Shown: positions 37,705 to 47,632 of the stretch, in pieces
How the letters are laid out: every line of letters starts with the position of its first letter
Numbering within the stretch: position 1 is the stretch's first letter
Source: Arthrobacter bambusae
GTDB lineage: Bacteria > Actinomycetota > Actinomycetes > Actinomycetales > Micrococcaceae
Assembly: GCF_030812595.1 (NCBI RefSeq)
Contig: NZ_JAUSSZ010000011.1
Coordinates: 57,162 to 121,161 of the forward strand
Direction of reading: 5' to 3'
DNA: 64,000 nucleotides
Notes under the pieces: model-generated
Database searches by the model: none
Told to the model about the DNA's origin: nothing
Seen by the model: the letters and a program-made list of their open reading frames with translations, nothing else
Position numbers and translations under genes: made by a program

Positions 37705-39534
37705 ATGGCCAAACAGACTTCATTCTTCACCTCCATCAAACGTCTCTATCCACACGTCAAGCCGATCCTGCCCCGGCTTTTCATGGGGCTGGTCAGCGCT
37801 TTGCTGGCCAGCATCATGGCGCTTGCCATTCCGCAGGTCCTGCGCGTTTTAATCAACGGCTCCCTCCACCCTGGCGGCCCCACCAACGCGGTCTGGACTG
37901 CCACCGCCGTGGTGCTGGCTCTCGGCATCGCTGAAGCCGGGCTTGTGGCACTGAGGCGCCAGTTCGTCATCAATCCCGCAACCACGGTGGAATCGAGGAT
38001 GCGGGTGTCCCTCTACGGGCACTTGCAGGACCTCACCGTTTCCTTCCACGACCGTTGGGGTTCCGGCCAGCTTCTGTCCCGCGCGATGACGGACTTGAAC
38101 TTCCTGCGGCGTTGGATGGCGTTCGGCACGATCATGCTGGTGGTGACCACCTTGACGGTGGTGATCGGCGTCGTGGCGATGTTCTCGATGAGCTGGCAAC
38201 TGGCTTTGATCTTCCTGGCCGCCGCGGTACCCATCATGGTCTATTCCTTCCGCTTCCGCCGCCGCTTCAGCCTGGTGACCCGCCTGAGCCAGGACCAGGC
38301 CGGCGACCTCGCCACCACGGTTGAGGAGTCCGTTCACGGCATCCGCGTGCTCAAGGCATTCGGGCGCAGCCGCGAAGCGCTGGAAAACTTCAACGAGCAG
38401 GCCGAGGAGCTGAGGCAGACCGAGATCGCCAAAGCCAAGCACCAAGCCACCTTCACGCTGGTGGTGACGCTCTTGCCCGAACTGGCGCTCGGCGTCGGGC
38501 TCGTGGCGGGCATCCTGCTGGTGTCCACCCACGAACTCAGCATCGGCTCCCTCGTTGCGTTCTTCGCCACCGCAGCGGTGGTTGCGGCGCCCGTGGAATT
38601 CTCGGGGACCCTCCTGGCCATGGCACTGACCGCCAAGACCGCCCTCGACCGCCACTTCGAGGTCATGGATACGCCCAACACCATCAACAGCCCGGCGGAA
38701 CCCCGAACCCCCACGGAGCTGCTCGGGGCCTTGAGCTTCAAGGGAGCCGCTTTCGGTTTCGACGACGGCGACCGGCTCCTGCACGACATCACCCTCGACA
38801 TCAGTCCCGGGGAAACCATGGCGCTCGTGGGTATCACCGGAAGCGGAAAGAGTGCCTTGCTCCAGCTCGTCCCCCGGCTCTATGACGTGACCGAAGGGTC
38901 GGTGACGATCGACGGCGTCGATATTCGCGATTTCAGCGTCGAGCAACTGAGGACCGTCGTGGCGGTCGCCTTCGAGGACACCACGCTGTTTTCCAGTTCG
39001 GTCCGGGAAAACGTACTGCTCGGCGCGCCCGACGCTTCCGAGGATGCCCTCGAGGAAGCGCTCGACGTCGCGCAGGCGCACTTCGCCTATTCGCTGCCCG
39101 ACGGCGTCGAGACCCTCATCGGAGAAGAAGGCCTGAGCCTCTCCGGTGGGCAGCGGCAGCGGATCGCGCTTGCCCGGGCCATCGCCACCAAGCCCCGGAT
39201 CCTCGTGCTCGATGATCCGCTGTCGGCCCTGGACGTGAACACCGAAGAACTCGTCACGGCGAGGCTCCGCGAAGTCCTCAGCGACACCACCACGCTCATC
39301 GTCGCGCACAGGCCCTCGACCGTTGCCCTCGCCGACCGCGTCGCGCTGCTTGAAAACGGCACCATCACCGCTGTCGGGACCCACACGGAGCTCTTGGCCA
39401 ACAATGCCCACTACCGCTATGTGATCGCCAGCCTCGACTCCGCTCCGAAGGACCTCGACCTCGAACTCGACGAACTCGAACATGAGCTGGATTCGGAACA
39501 GCACATGGACCAAGCCGGGGAGGGACGCCGATGA
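37705..39534 (+). CDS. ABC exporter subunit with degenerate ATP site
   Basis: A protein of 609 residues: six-helix exporter membrane domain, then an ATPase domain. Walker A is GITGSGKS, the signature is [10 protein letters not shown], and Walker B is [13 protein letters not shown]. The catalytic glutamate after Walker B is replaced by aspartate, as in the non-consensus site of heterodimeric exporters (TM287/288, BmrCD). The C-terminus is very acidic. It overlaps the next gene by four bases, so the two probably form one heterodimer. Substrate unknown: drugs, lipids or peptides. Confidence 0.9.
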   Translation: MAKQTSFFTSIKRLYPHVKPILPRLFMGLVSALLASIMALAIPQVLRVLINGSLHPGGPTNAVWTATAVVLALGIAEAGLVALRRQFVINPATTVESRMRVSLYGHLQDLTVSFHDRWGSGQLLSRAMTDLNFLRRWMAFGTIMLVVTTLTVVIGVVAMFSMSWQLALIFLAAAVPIMVYSFRFRRRFSLVTRLSQDQAGDLATTVEESVHGIRVLKAFGRSREALENFNEQAEELRQTEIAKAKHQATFTLVVTLLPELALGVGLVAGILLVSTHELSIGSLVAFFATAAVVAAPVEFSGTLLAMALTAKTALDRHFEVMDTPNTINSPAEPRTPTELLGALSFKGAAFGFDDGDRLLHDITLDISPGETMALVGITGSGKSALLQLVPRLYDVTEGSVTIDGVDIRDFSVEQLRTVVAVAFEDTTLFSSSVRENVLLGAPDASEDALEEALDVAQAHFAYSLPDGVETLIGEEGLSLSGGQRQRIALARAIATKPRILVLDDPLSALDVNTEELVTARLREVLSDTTTLIVAHRPSTVALADRVALLENGTITAVGTHTELLANNAHYRYVIASLDSAPKDLDLELDELEHELDSEQHMDQAGEGRR

Positions 39535-41348
39535 GCACGTTCGGAACCGCCAATGAAGATAACGCCCACCTGAGCCGCAGCGACAGCAAAGCAGTACGAC
39601 GGCGGTCGGTAGCCTTGCTGGGATCGCTCATCCGCCCGGTGCGGTTGCGCTTCTGGCTGACGCTGGGCATGGTGGTGCTCTCCCAGGCCACCCGGGTTGC
39701 CGGGCCGGCGATTATTGCCTTCGGCATCGACCACGCACTTCCCGCCCTGCTCGCCGGGAACAACATGCCGCTGGTCCTGGCCGGCGTCCTGTACCTGACC
39801 GCGGCCGTCGCAACGGCGGTCTTGACTGCCCTCTACGTCACTTCCACGGCGAAGCTGAGCCAGTCCATGCTCCTTGACCTGAGGGTGCGGGTCTTCCGGC
39901 ACACCCAGCGTCTAAGCTTGGAGTTCCACGAGAAGTACACCTCGGGCCGGATCATCGCGCGCCAGACCTCGGACCTCGAGGCGCTGCGTGAACTCCTCGA
40001 TTCGGGCGTCAGCTCGCTGGCTTCCGGGATCCTGTTCATGCTCTTTACGGCATGTACGGTATTTGCCCTCGATTGGCGCAGCGGGCTCCTCATGCTCGCC
40101 GCGGGCGTGCCCGCTTACTTCCTGGCCCGCTGGTACCAGAAGCACTCGCAGATCGCCTTCCGGGAATCGCGTGTTGTGTCCGCCAGGCTGATTGTGCACT
40201 TCGTGGAGACCATGACAGGAATCCGGGCCATCAAGGCCTTTCGGAAAGAGCCGGAGAACGCCCGACGCTATGCCGAGCTCTCGGAGGAGTACCGCAAAGT
40301 CACGGTCCGCTCCATCAACCTCAACGGCGTCTTCCAACCGGGCCTGGTCCTGATCGGCAATGTGTGCGTGGCCGTAGTCCTGCTGTTCGGCGGATTCCGG
40401 GTGCTCTCCGGAGAGCTGGCGGTGGGTGTGCTCCTTGCACTGATCCTTTCAACCAAGCGCTTCTTCCAGCCCGTGGACCAGATGGCGATGTTCTATAACT
40501 CCTTCCAGAGCGCGCAGGCCGCGCTGGAGAAGGTGTCCGGGCTGCTCGAAGAAGTTCCCACCGTCCGGCCGCCCAAGAACCCCGTGCCCTTGCCCCATGC
40601 CCGCGGCGAAATCGACTTCCGTGGCGTGGAGTTCGGCTACGGCAACGGCAAGGTGGTGGTCCCCAAGCTGGACCTTCACATTCCCGCCGGACAGACCATT
40701 GCCCTCGTTGGACAGACCGGCGCCGGGAAATCGACCTTGGCCAAGCTGATCGCCCGCTTCTACGACGTCACCGAAGGATCCTTGACCCTCGACGGCGTCG
40801 ACCTCCGGGAGCTCTCGACGGCGGACCTGCGCCGCGCCGTTGTGATGGTCACCCAAGAGGCCTTCCTCTTCAGCGGCACCGTTGCGGAGAACATCGCGCT
40901 GGGACGACCGGAGGCTACCCGCTCGGAGATTGAAGAAGCTGCCCGGGCAGTAGGGGCACATGACTTCATCTCCGCCTTGCCTGAGGGTTACGACACGGAT
41001 GTCAACAAGCGGGGCGGCCGCGTTTCCGCCGGGCAACGGCAGTTGATCGGCTTTGCCCGCGCATTCATTGCGGCCCCGGCAGTACTCATCCTGGACGAAG
41101 CGACATCTTCGCTTGATATTCCGTCCGAGCGGCTCGTGCAGGCCGGCCTCAGCAGCCTGCTTTCCGGAACGGACTCCGAGCGGACGGCCATCATCATCGC
41201 CCACCGGCTCTCGACCGTTGAGACCGCGGACCGGGTGCTGGTGGTGCACGAGGGACGCATCGTGGAGGACGGCACGCCGGCCGAGCTCATCGGCGGCGGA
41301 GGCCGGTTCGCCCGCTTGCACGGCGCTTGGAAGGACTCGCTGGTCTGA
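39531..41348 (+). CDS. ABC exporter subunit with intact Walker B
   Basis: A protein of 605 residues with a type IV exporter membrane domain and an ATPase domain. Walker A is GQTGAGKS, the signature is an altered VSAGQRQ (LSGGQ expected), and Walker B is [13 protein letters not shown] with the catalytic Glu. The combination of an intact Walker B and an altered signature complements the partner encoded just upstream (ATGA overlap). Together they should form one competent and one degenerate ATP site. A proline tRNA gene follows. Confidence 0.9.
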   Translation: MSTFGTANEDNAHLSRSDSKAVRRRSVALLGSLIRPVRLRFWLTLGMVVLSQATRVAGPAIIAFGIDHALPALLAGNNMPLVLAGVLYLTAAVATAVLTALYVTSTAKLSQSMLLDLRVRVFRHTQRLSLEFHEKYTSGRIIARQTSDLEALRELLDSGVSSLASGILFMLFTACTVFALDWRSGLLMLAAGVPAYFLARWYQKHSQIAFRESRVVSARLIVHFVETMTGIRAIKAFRKEPENARRYAELSEEYRKVTVRSINLNGVFQPGLVLIGNVCVAVVLLFGGFRVLSGELAVGVLLALILSTKRFFQPVDQMAMFYNSFQSAQAALEKVSGLLEEVPTVRPPKNPVPLPHARGEIDFRGVEFGYGNGKVVVPKLDLHIPAGQTIALVGQTGAGKSTLAKLIARFYDVTEGSLTLDGVDLRELSTADLRRAVVMVTQEAFLFSGTVAENIALGRPEATRSEIEEAARAVGAHDFISALPEGYDTDVNKRGGRVSAGQRQLIGFARAFIAAPAVLILDEATSSLDIPSERLVQAGLSSLLSGTDSERTAIIIAHRLSTVETADRVLVVHEGRIVEDGTPAELIGGGGRFARLHGAWKDSLV

Positions 41349-41432
41349 GTCCGGCCTCCCCCCGGTGCCCCCCTTCGATTTCGCATCCGGGGAGGGATCG
41401 GCTATTCTTGAACAGTTGCTTTCGCAGCGGAT

Positions 41433-41509
<77 letters not shown>

Positions 41510-41513
41510 ATTG

Positions 41514-41550
41514 GTAGAAGGCCTTCCACTCGGAGGCCTTCTACTTTATT
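41514..41550 (+). terminator. Terminator of tRNA-Pro
   Basis: Perfect 11-base arms GTAGAAGGCCT (41514-41524) and AGGCCTTCTAC (41534-41544) followed by TTTATTT. It lies four bases after the tRNA end. Confidence 0.92.
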
Positions 41551-41694
41551 TAACGAGTTTTTCGACCATCGCCGAAAAACGCACAAGACATTCTCCGACC
41601 GGATTACCCTGGGCCGCCCACGGTTTAGAGACAAGTGTTGTTAACAACCCCGACGCAATGCTGGTTAATATCATGGCCGGGCGCTCTTCGCGCA

Positions 41695-41730
41695 AAAGAA
41701 ATCCCCGGTGTGTCGATTTCACAACCGGGG
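41695..41730 (-). terminator. Terminator of the exported-peptide gene
   Basis: On the minus strand, arms CCCCGGT and ACCGGGG (41724-41730 with 41703-41709) are followed by a T-rich run. It lies 66 bases after the peptide stop. No gene is seen in the remaining sequence between here and the tRNA terminator. Confidence 0.75.
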
Positions 41731-41795
41731 ACTTCTTCACTTCGTTTGAATTATCCGTGGCTGCCGGGATCTCCGGCGGCCCCGTCAAGCTTCGA

Positions 41796-42020
41796 CTACA
41801 TGGGATCGGGCCAGTTACCGATAGCCTGCGAGACCCTCATGGGATCAGGCCAGTTACCGATAGCTTGGGAGACCACACTCATCGGGTCCGGCCAGTTACC
41901 AATGCTGAGCACCGTGCTGACGGTGTCTGCCACAGGGGCTGCGGAAACCACGGCGGGTGCCGCGGCGGAGAATGCAAGAGCGCCAGCCAAGGCCACTGCT
42001 GCAGCGATCTTCTTCAACAT
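41796..42020 (-). CDS. Small exported peptide precursor with three IGNWPDPM repeats
   Basis: Only 74 residues. Residues 1-28 form a Sec signal (MLKK, then an Ala-rich core, with cleavage likely near VVSAA). The mature part has a short linker and three exact copies of IGNWPDPM (DNA 41880-41903, 41838-41861 and 41799-41822) separated by SVVSQA and RVSQA. The last copy ends at the stop, so the final Met is the C-terminus. GAGGAA lies six bases before the ATG and a terminator follows. It is divergent from a HTH-TPR regulator 137 bases away. I do not recognise the family. The layout suggests a pheromone precursor giving several identical peptides; a structural or toxin role is not excluded. Confidence 0.85.
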   Translation of the reverse strand: MLKKIAAAVALAGALAFSAAAPAVVSAAPVADTVSTVLSIGNWPDPMSVVSQAIGNWPDPMRVSQAIGNWPDPM

Positions 42021-42071
42021 AATTTTTCCTCAATGCGAGTCGGATTCGTTACGGAAATTACGCGGTCCCTG

Positions 42072-42130
42072 TTGACATTCATTGTAAAATGTTTTCCACA
42101 GCGACTGTCAAGCTTTAAGCGTAAAGACAG
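42072..42130. promoter_or_regulatory. Divergent promoter and operator region of peptide-regulator pair
   Basis: On the minus strand, TTGACA (42106-42111) and TACAAT (42081-42086), 19 bases apart, form a promoter for the peptide gene. TTGACA at 42072-42077 and its inverted copy TGTCAA at 42106-42111 frame the region. A second nested stem, CTTTA-AGCG-TAAAG, lies at 42113-42126, flanked by CTGT and ACAG. These are candidate sites for the adjacent regulator. The region is AT-rich against the chromosome. No clear plus-strand promoter is seen. Confidence 0.55.
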
Positions 42131-42157
42131 GCAAAGACAAGCCTCTAGGAGGAACCT

Positions 42158-43444
42158 GTGGGGAACGGATTCGGAGAAAAGCTCCGTGCCGAACGGCTCG
42201 AACGTGGGCTGACCCAGGCTGAATTGGGCAGGGACCTTTACTCTCCCAGCTACATTTCGCTTCTTGAAACCGGCCGTCGGGAGCCTACGGCCGAGGTTAT
42301 TGAGGAACTCGCCCGCCGTCTGGAACTAGCACCAAAAGCCTTGGAAGCCTGGAGCCAGCCCGTGTCCGTCAGTGACGCCGAATACGTGCTTGCGGGGCTG
42401 TACGCAAGGCAAGCCTGGGATCTGAGGGATTACCCGCTGGCCGCAAGCCACGCGTCAACCGCCGCCCAAATCGCGCTCGAGGCAAAGAACACCAGCGCTT
42501 GGTGGAATATGACCTACATGCAGGCTGAATGCCTCATGAAGCAGGGGCAGTTGAAGGAGTGCCAGCAGATCATCCAACATCTCCTGGAACACCCCATGGC
42601 TACGGAATCTGCGGGCCTGGGGGTCCGAGCCCGGCAGATGCTTGCCGCTGTCTGCCACGGGCAAGGGCAGCTGGCCACCGCCGTCGAGCACGCCAAGGAA
42701 GCCGTGAGGCTGTCCGAGCAGCTGCCCAAAGGCTCAACCCTGATCATCGGGGCGCACCGGGCACTGATCGGAGCACTGGCCGAGAGTGGCAGGTTGGACG
42801 AAGCCTGGACGTACTGCCAGGCCATGATCAACCAGATGGACGACCATTCGATGTCGCAGCTCGCGGGCGAAGTGGCCTGGGTTGTGGGAAACGTGGCCTT
42901 CATGCGCCACGACTATGTCGAAGGCATCAAGCATCACGAGCGTGCCGCGAAGCTACTCTCCCCCGCCAATGACATTGAACTGTGGGCCCGCTTCAACAAG
43001 GCGTCGGCGGCGGTACGGCTCTCCTCGGGAATCGTGGAGCCGGAGACCCTTTCGGCCATTGAACGGGCCGAACTCGCCCTGTCCATTGTGGGCGGAAACA
43101 GGACGGACCAGCTGGAGGTTGCCTTCATCCGCGCCCGCTGGCTCTACTTGACGGGCGACATCCCGGCAGCAATTGCCAAGTTGCGCGAAATCCAGGCGGA
43201 CCGTGAAGTCCTGGCCCGGCACACGGCAGGCGAAGTCGCCTTCCTCCTCGGCAAGGCGCTCAAGGCGGCCGGTGAAAACGCTGACGCCTTGGTCCATCTC
43301 GAAGAAGCCCAACGCGATTTCACCGCCGCGGGCGCAGCCGACCGCGTCCAGCAGGCCATGGACTCCGTACTGGAGATCCGGTTGGCTGAGCGCCGGGCGG
43401 CGGCCGGCCCCGGCGGCAGCGCGCAGTCATCCCGCGCAAGCTAG
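42158..43444 (+). CDS. HTH (XRE) plus TPR regulator, RRNPP-like architecture
   Basis: A protein of 428 residues from GTG 42158, with a strong AGGAGGAA site. Residues about 7-62 are a helix-turn-helix (LRAERLERGLTQAELGRDLY, then SPSYISLLETGRREPTAEVI). From about residue 70 to 400 the protein is helical with repeated TPR-like pairs (AEYVLAGLYARQAWDLRDY, AALAESGRLDEAWTYCQAM, AFMRHDYVEGIKHHERAAKLL and KALKAAGENADALVHLEEA). HTH plus TPR is the layout of RRNPP peptide-sensing regulators such as PlcR and NprR. The divergent repeat peptide is the natural ligand candidate. A purely local TPR regulator without a ligand is the alternative. Confidence 0.85.
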   Translation: MGNGFGEKLRAERLERGLTQAELGRDLYSPSYISLLETGRREPTAEVIEELARRLELAPKALEAWSQPVSVSDAEYVLAGLYARQAWDLRDYPLAASHASTAAQIALEAKNTSAWWNMTYMQAECLMKQGQLKECQQIIQHLLEHPMATESAGLGVRARQMLAAVCHGQGQLATAVEHAKEAVRLSEQLPKGSTLIIGAHRALIGALAESGRLDEAWTYCQAMINQMDDHSMSQLAGEVAWVVGNVAFMRHDYVEGIKHHERAAKLLSPANDIELWARFNKASAAVRLSSGIVEPETLSAIERAELALSIVGGNRTDQLEVAFIRARWLYLTGDIPAAIAKLREIQADREVLARHTAGEVAFLLGKALKAAGENADALVHLEEAQRDFTAAGAADRVQQAMDSVLEIRLAERRAAAGPGGSAQSSRAS

Positions 43445-43460
43445 GGCCGCGACGAACACA

Positions 43461-43506
43461 TGTGAAGAGCCCCGAACCGCTCACAGACGGTCCGGGGCTC
43501 TTCACA
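43461..43506. terminator. Bidirectional terminator between HTH-TPR gene and purC
   Basis: Long arms start TGTGAAGAGCCCCG (43461) and end CGGGGCTCTTCACA (43506), with a short loop around CTCACAG. It lies between convergent genes. Confidence 0.88.
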
Positions 43507-43526
43507 TACCTGCTGCACCCTGTGGC

Positions 43527-44462
43527 CTAGGCGAAAGTCCTGCCGGTCAGCTTCTCGTAGGCTTCCACGTAGCGGGCGCGCGTCTTCTCCACGACGTCGG
43601 CCGGCAATGCGGGCGGCGGGGTGTCACCGAAGCGGTCCCAGCCCGATTCCGCAGAGGTCAGCCAGTCACGCACGAACTGCTTGTCGAACGACGGCTGCGC
43701 CTTGCCCGGCTCGTACGTGGAGGCATCCCAGAAACGCGAGGAATCCGGAGTGAGCACCTCATCGCCCAAGGTGATGACGCCGGTATTGACATCGATGCCG
43801 AATTCAACCTTCGTGTCGGCCAGGATGATGCCGCGGCCCCGGGCGATCTCTTCCGCGCGGGTGTAGATCTTCAACGTGAGTTCGCTCAGGCGCGCGGCGA
43901 TGTCGTCACCCACGATCGCAACGACGTCGTCGTACGTGATGTTCTCGTCGTGTTCGCCGACGTCAGCCTTGGCGGAAGGGGTGAAGATGGCGTGCTCGAG
44001 ACGCGAGCCGTCAACCAGGCCCTCGGGCAATGGAATGTCGCAGACGGTGCCTGACTGGCGGTACTCGGCCAAGCCGGAACCCGTGAGATACCCGCGGGCG
44101 ATGCATTCCACGGGGAACATCTCCAGCCGCTTGCAGATCATGGCGCGGCCCTCAACTTCCGCGGGCACACCCTCGGCGGCCGTGGACGCGATGACGTGGT
44201 GCTCCACGCCAAGCTGCTCGAACCACCACAGGCTCAGCTGCGTGAGGACCCGCCCCTTGTCCGGGATCTCGCTGCTCAAGACGTGGTCATAGGCGCTGAT
44301 ACGGTCGCTGGCCACCACCAAAACGCGGTCCTGGCCGGATTCGGCCCCGCTGAAATCGTCCGCCAGAACGTAGAGGTCACGGACCTTGCCCGAGTAGAAG
44401 TGCTTCCACCCCGGGAGGTCGAGGGTTTCGGCCTGCAGGCCTTTGGCAGTGTTTTCAGGCAT
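43527..44462 (-). CDS. purC: Phosphoribosylaminoimidazole-succinocarboxamide synthase
   Basis: A protein of 311 residues with SAICAR synthetase signatures: FYSGKVRDLYVL, VVASDRISAYDHVL, LTQLSLWWFEQLG, ECIARGYLTGSGLAEY, and ILADTKVEFGID with LGDEVLTPDSSRFW. It ligates aspartate to CAIR in purine synthesis. The length is that of the eukaryote-like longer form common in actinobacteria. It is three bases downstream of purD and therefore co-transcribed. A strong terminator follows. Confidence 0.96.
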   Translation of the reverse strand: MPENTAKGLQAETLDLPGWKHFYSGKVRDLYVLADDFSGAESGQDRVLVVASDRISAYDHVLSSEIPDKGRVLTQLSLWWFEQLGVEHHVIASTAAEGVPAEVEGRAMICKRLEMFPVECIARGYLTGSGLAEYRQSGTVCDIPLPEGLVDGSRLEHAIFTPSAKADVGEHDENITYDDVVAIVGDDIAARLSELTLKIYTRAEEIARGRGIILADTKVEFGIDVNTGVITLGDEVLTPDSSRFWDASTYEPGKAQPSFDKQFVRDWLTSAESGWDRFGDTPPPALPADVVEKTRARYVEAYEKLTGRTFA

Positions 44463-44465
44463 GGT

Positions 44466-45776
44466 TCAGGCCTTCACGTTCGGGATGGAACCGGTGGCCG
44501 GGGAGACCACGTGGATCTCGCCGCGGGCAGCCTTGCCGGCGATATCGGTGCGGAACTGTCCGCCGTCGAGCTGGACCAGCTCCACGCCGTCGTATGCCCG
44601 CTCGCGGGCCTCGACGAGGTCCGTGCCCAACGCCACAACTGCCAGCACGCGGCCGCCTGCGGAGACAAGCCGGCCTTCGTCGTCCAGTTTGGTACCGGCG
44701 TGGATGACGTGGACGCCTTCCAGCGCGTCCACCTTGTTCAGGCCGCGGATGCGGTCCCCCGTGCGGGGCTTGTCCGGGTAGTTTTCGGCGGCGACGACGA
44801 CGGCGACGGCCGACTCCTTCGACCAGCGCAGCTCTTCGGCCTGGTCCAATTCGCCCTTGGCGGCCGCCAGCAAGAGGGCCCCGAGTGGAGTTTTGAGGCG
44901 AGCCAGGACGGCCTGCGTTTCGGGATCGCCGAAACGGACGTTGAACTCGATGACGCGCGTGCCGCGGGAGGTCAAGGCCAAACCACAGTAGAGGACGCCT
45001 ACGAACGGAGTTCCACGGCTTGCCATCACGTCGACCGTGGGCTGCGCCACGCGGTCGATGACTTCCTGGACCAGGCCTTCGGGCGCCCAGTCGAGCGGAG
45101 TGTAGGCGCCCATGCCACCGGTGTTGGGGCCTTCGTCGTTGTCGAATATCCGCTTGAAGTCCTGGGCCGGGGACAGCGGCACCGTCGTGCGGCCGTCGCA
45201 CAGCACGAAGAGGGAGACCTCGGGCCCGTCCAGGAACTCCTCGATCACCACGGTTCCGCCGGCATCGAAACATGCCTGGGCGTGGGCGAGTGCTTCCTCA
45301 CGGTCGTCGGTGACCACTACGCCCTTGCCGGCGGCCAGTCCGTCATCCTTGACGACATAGGGAGCGCCGAAAGTGTCCAGTGCGTCAGCAGCCTCTTCAG
45401 CGTTTGTCGCCACGCGGGCCATGGCAGTCGGCACGTCGGCCTCGGCCATGACTTCCTTGGCGAAGGCTTTGGAGGCTTCGAGCTGCGCCGCCGCCTTGCT
45501 GGGACCAAATACCGGAATGCCCGTCTCGCGGACGGCATCGGATACGCCTGCCGCGAGCGGGGCTTCGGGGCCCACCACAACCAAGTCCACCGCCAGTTTT
45601 GTCGCAAGCGCTGCAACGGCGCCGGGGTTGTTCCCATCGATCGCGTACGTGGGGACCAGCTTGGCGATGCCGGCGTTTCCCGGAGCCGCGTGGACTTCGG
45701 AAACGTTGGGATCCTTGAGCAAGGAGCGGACAATTGCGTGTTCGCGGCCGCCGGGGCCAATGACGAGTACCTTCAC
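44466..45776 (-). CDS. purD: Phosphoribosylamine-glycine ligase
   Basis: A protein of 436 residues from GTG 45776, giving the canonical start [19 protein letters not shown]. Extensions further upstream would read into the dispersed repeat and are rejected. It has ATP-grasp elements [44 protein letters not shown] and [12 protein letters not shown]. It makes glycinamide ribonucleotide. It heads the purD-purC operon, with a repeat element directly upstream that may contain or interrupt its promoter. Confidence 0.96.
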   Translation of the reverse strand: MKVLVIGPGGREHAIVRSLLKDPNVSEVHAAPGNAGIAKLVPTYAIDGNNPGAVAALATKLAVDLVVVGPEAPLAAGVSDAVRETGIPVFGPSKAAAQLEASKAFAKEVMAEADVPTAMARVATNAEEAADALDTFGAPYVVKDDGLAAGKGVVVTDDREEALAHAQACFDAGGTVVIEEFLDGPEVSLFVLCDGRTTVPLSPAQDFKRIFDNDEGPNTGGMGAYTPLDWAPEGLVQEVIDRVAQPTVDVMASRGTPFVGVLYCGLALTSRGTRVIEFNVRFGDPETQAVLARLKTPLGALLLAAAKGELDQAEELRWSKESAVAVVVAAENYPDKPRTGDRIRGLNKVDALEGVHVIHAGTKLDDEGRLVSAGGRVLAVVALGTDLVEARERAYDGVELVQLDGGQFRTDIAGKAARGEIHVVSPATGSIPNVKA

Positions 45777-45830
45777 AGTCTTCAAGGGTACTTTGTGCGG
45801 GGGCGGGACTCCTAAGCTGTGTCTACGACT

Positions 45831-45981
45831 GGACATGTCCACCCTTCCCGAGCTCCACGAGTGAGCATGCCCACCCTTGGCCCTGACCAACGGACATAAC
45901 ACTGATATGCCCACTCCTGAGCACCAACGCAGGGCATGTCCCTCCGGCACCAACCACCAATCACCAAGAGGGAGCATGTCC
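45831..45981 (+). repeat. Dispersed intergenic repeat, copy D
   Basis: Blocks in order: GGACATGTCCACC (45831), GAGCATGCCCACCC (45863), CGGACATAACACTGATATG (45891-45909) then CCCA, GGGCATGTCC (45932) and GAGCATGTCC (45972-45981). It is colinear with copy C. It fills the region between the divergent purD and molybdopterin-oxidoreductase genes. Confidence 0.75.
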
Positions 45982-46018
45982 AACCCATCTCGGGGGCTTT
46001 CCGCTACGAACAACCTGC

Positions 46019-47596
46019 ATGAAGAAGATCAGGAACTGGCTCGGGGGACCCACGGCGTTGGCAGCACTGGCCGGGGTGGCCGCTGCCGGCGTCGTACTTT
46101 CCGTTGCGGAACTGATCGGCGCCTTCTTTACGGCCCGGGCCACACCCGTCATTGCGCTGGGATCCACGTTCATCGACTTCACACCGCCGTGGATGAAGGA
46201 CTTTGCCGTGACCACGTTCGGCACCAATGACAAAGCTGCACTGTTTGTGGGCATGGGCCTGACCATCTTTGTGCTCGCTTGCGTGCTTGGAGTCGTGGCT
46301 TTCCGCAATTGGGCGCTGGGCGTGCTGGGCGTGCTGGGCATGGGTGTGGTGATCGTGGCCGCCGTGGTGACCAGGGCCAGCGTGAAGCCCATGGATTCCA
46401 TCCCGAGCCTGATCGGCACCGCGGCCGGGCTCGTGGTCCTCCGCCTCTTGGTGGCACTGCTCTGGCGGATGAAGTCCTTCCCCGACGCTCCTGCGGACAC
46501 GGCGGCCAAAGGCATCGAACGTCCCGCCACGTCCCGCCGAACTTTCTTCGCCGCTACCGGCATTACCGTTGCCGCCGCGGCCATCGCAGCCGGAGGAGGC
46601 CGGTTCCTGAGCGCGGCGCGCAGCAATGTGGCCAAGGCGCGGGATTCTTTGAAGCTCCCCGCTCCCGCCCGGGCGGCTGCTCCCGTTCCGGCGGGTGTCC
46701 AGTCCCCGACGCCCGGAGTCACCCCCTGGCTCACCCCGGCCAAGGACTTCTACCGGATCGACACCGCCCTGAGCGTGCCGGAGATCAATGCCCAGGACTG
46801 GGAACTGCGGATCCACGGGCTCGTGGAACAAGAGGTCCGGCTGACCTTCCAGGATCTGCTCGACGCCCAACTGATCGAGACCCATGTGTCCCTCACCTGC
46901 GTGTCCAACCCCGTGGGCGGGAACCTGGCCGGCAATGCCAAATGGCTTGGCATGCCCATCCGCGACGCGCTCAAACAAGCCCGTCCCAAACCCGGCGCGG
47001 ACATGGTCCTCTCCACCTCGATCGACGGCTTCAGCGCCTCCACTCCCCTGGAAGTGCTCCAGGACGGCAGGGACGCCATCCTGGCCATCGGTATGAACGG
47101 GGAACCCCTCCCGCTGGAACACGGCTACCCCGTGCGCATGGTGGTTCCGGGCCTTTACGGCTTCGTCTCCGCAACCAAATGGGTTGTGGACCTGGAAGTC
47201 ACCCGGTTCGCGGACAAAAAAGCGTATTGGACCACCCGCGGCTGGTCCGAACGGGGTCCCATCAAGACCATGGCCCGCCTGGAAGTACCCAAGTCCTTCG
47301 CCAAAGTGACTGCCGGCAAGGTCGCTTTGGGAGGCACGGCCTGGGCCCAGACCCGTGGCATCATGAAGGTGGAGGTCCAGATCGACAACGGTCCGTGGGC
47401 AGAAGCGACCCTGGCCGCGGAGGCGTCCGTTGTGACGTGGAGGCAGTGGTCCTTCATTTGGGACGCCACTCCGGGACCCCACTACATCAAGGTGCGGGCC
47501 ACGGACGGAACCGGCGATCTCCAGACCGAAAAGCGGGCGGATCCTGTGCCTGACGGCGCCTCGGGATGGCAGTCCGTCATGGTCACCGTGGAGTAG
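46019..47596 (+). CDS. Membrane-anchored molybdopterin-dependent oxidoreductase
   Basis: A protein of 525 residues. Four predicted N-terminal helices (residues about 10-150) are followed by a twin-arginine-like segment ([19 protein letters not shown]) and a sulfite-oxidase-type Mo-pterin domain. The cysteine ligand lies in [12 protein letters not shown], and the dimer/beta domain at the C-terminus is [17 protein letters not shown]. Related actinobacterial proteins face the outside and oxidise or reduce small substrates; the substrate here is unknown. The start ATG has a poor ribosome site and directly follows repeat copy D. Confidence 0.85.
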   Translation: MKKIRNWLGGPTALAALAGVAAAGVVLSVAELIGAFFTARATPVIALGSTFIDFTPPWMKDFAVTTFGTNDKAALFVGMGLTIFVLACVLGVVAFRNWALGVLGVLGMGVVIVAAVVTRASVKPMDSIPSLIGTAAGLVVLRLLVALLWRMKSFPDAPADTAAKGIERPATSRRTFFAATGITVAAAAIAAGGGRFLSAARSNVAKARDSLKLPAPARAAAPVPAGVQSPTPGVTPWLTPAKDFYRIDTALSVPEINAQDWELRIHGLVEQEVRLTFQDLLDAQLIETHVSLTCVSNPVGGNLAGNAKWLGMPIRDALKQARPKPGADMVLSTSIDGFSASTPLEVLQDGRDAILAIGMNGEPLPLEHGYPVRMVVPGLYGFVSATKWVVDLEVTRFADKKAYWTTRGWSERGPIKTMARLEVPKSFAKVTAGKVALGGTAWAQTRGIMKVEVQIDNGPWAEATLAAEASVVTWRQWSFIWDATPGPHYIKVRATDGTGDLQTEKRADPVPDGASGWQSVMVTVE

Positions 47597-47632
47597 CCCG
47601 GGAAGACGGTTCCTTCACCCTAGACTTGCATC

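Noticed and set aside
41546..41788. Open frame of 80 codons on the minus strand between tRNA-Pro and the peptide gene
   Set aside because: It contains the terminator of the peptide gene, has no ribosome site and no recognisable features.
45777..46013. Upstream extension of PurD to 46013
   Set aside because: It would translate the dispersed repeat; PurD homology begins at GTG 45776.
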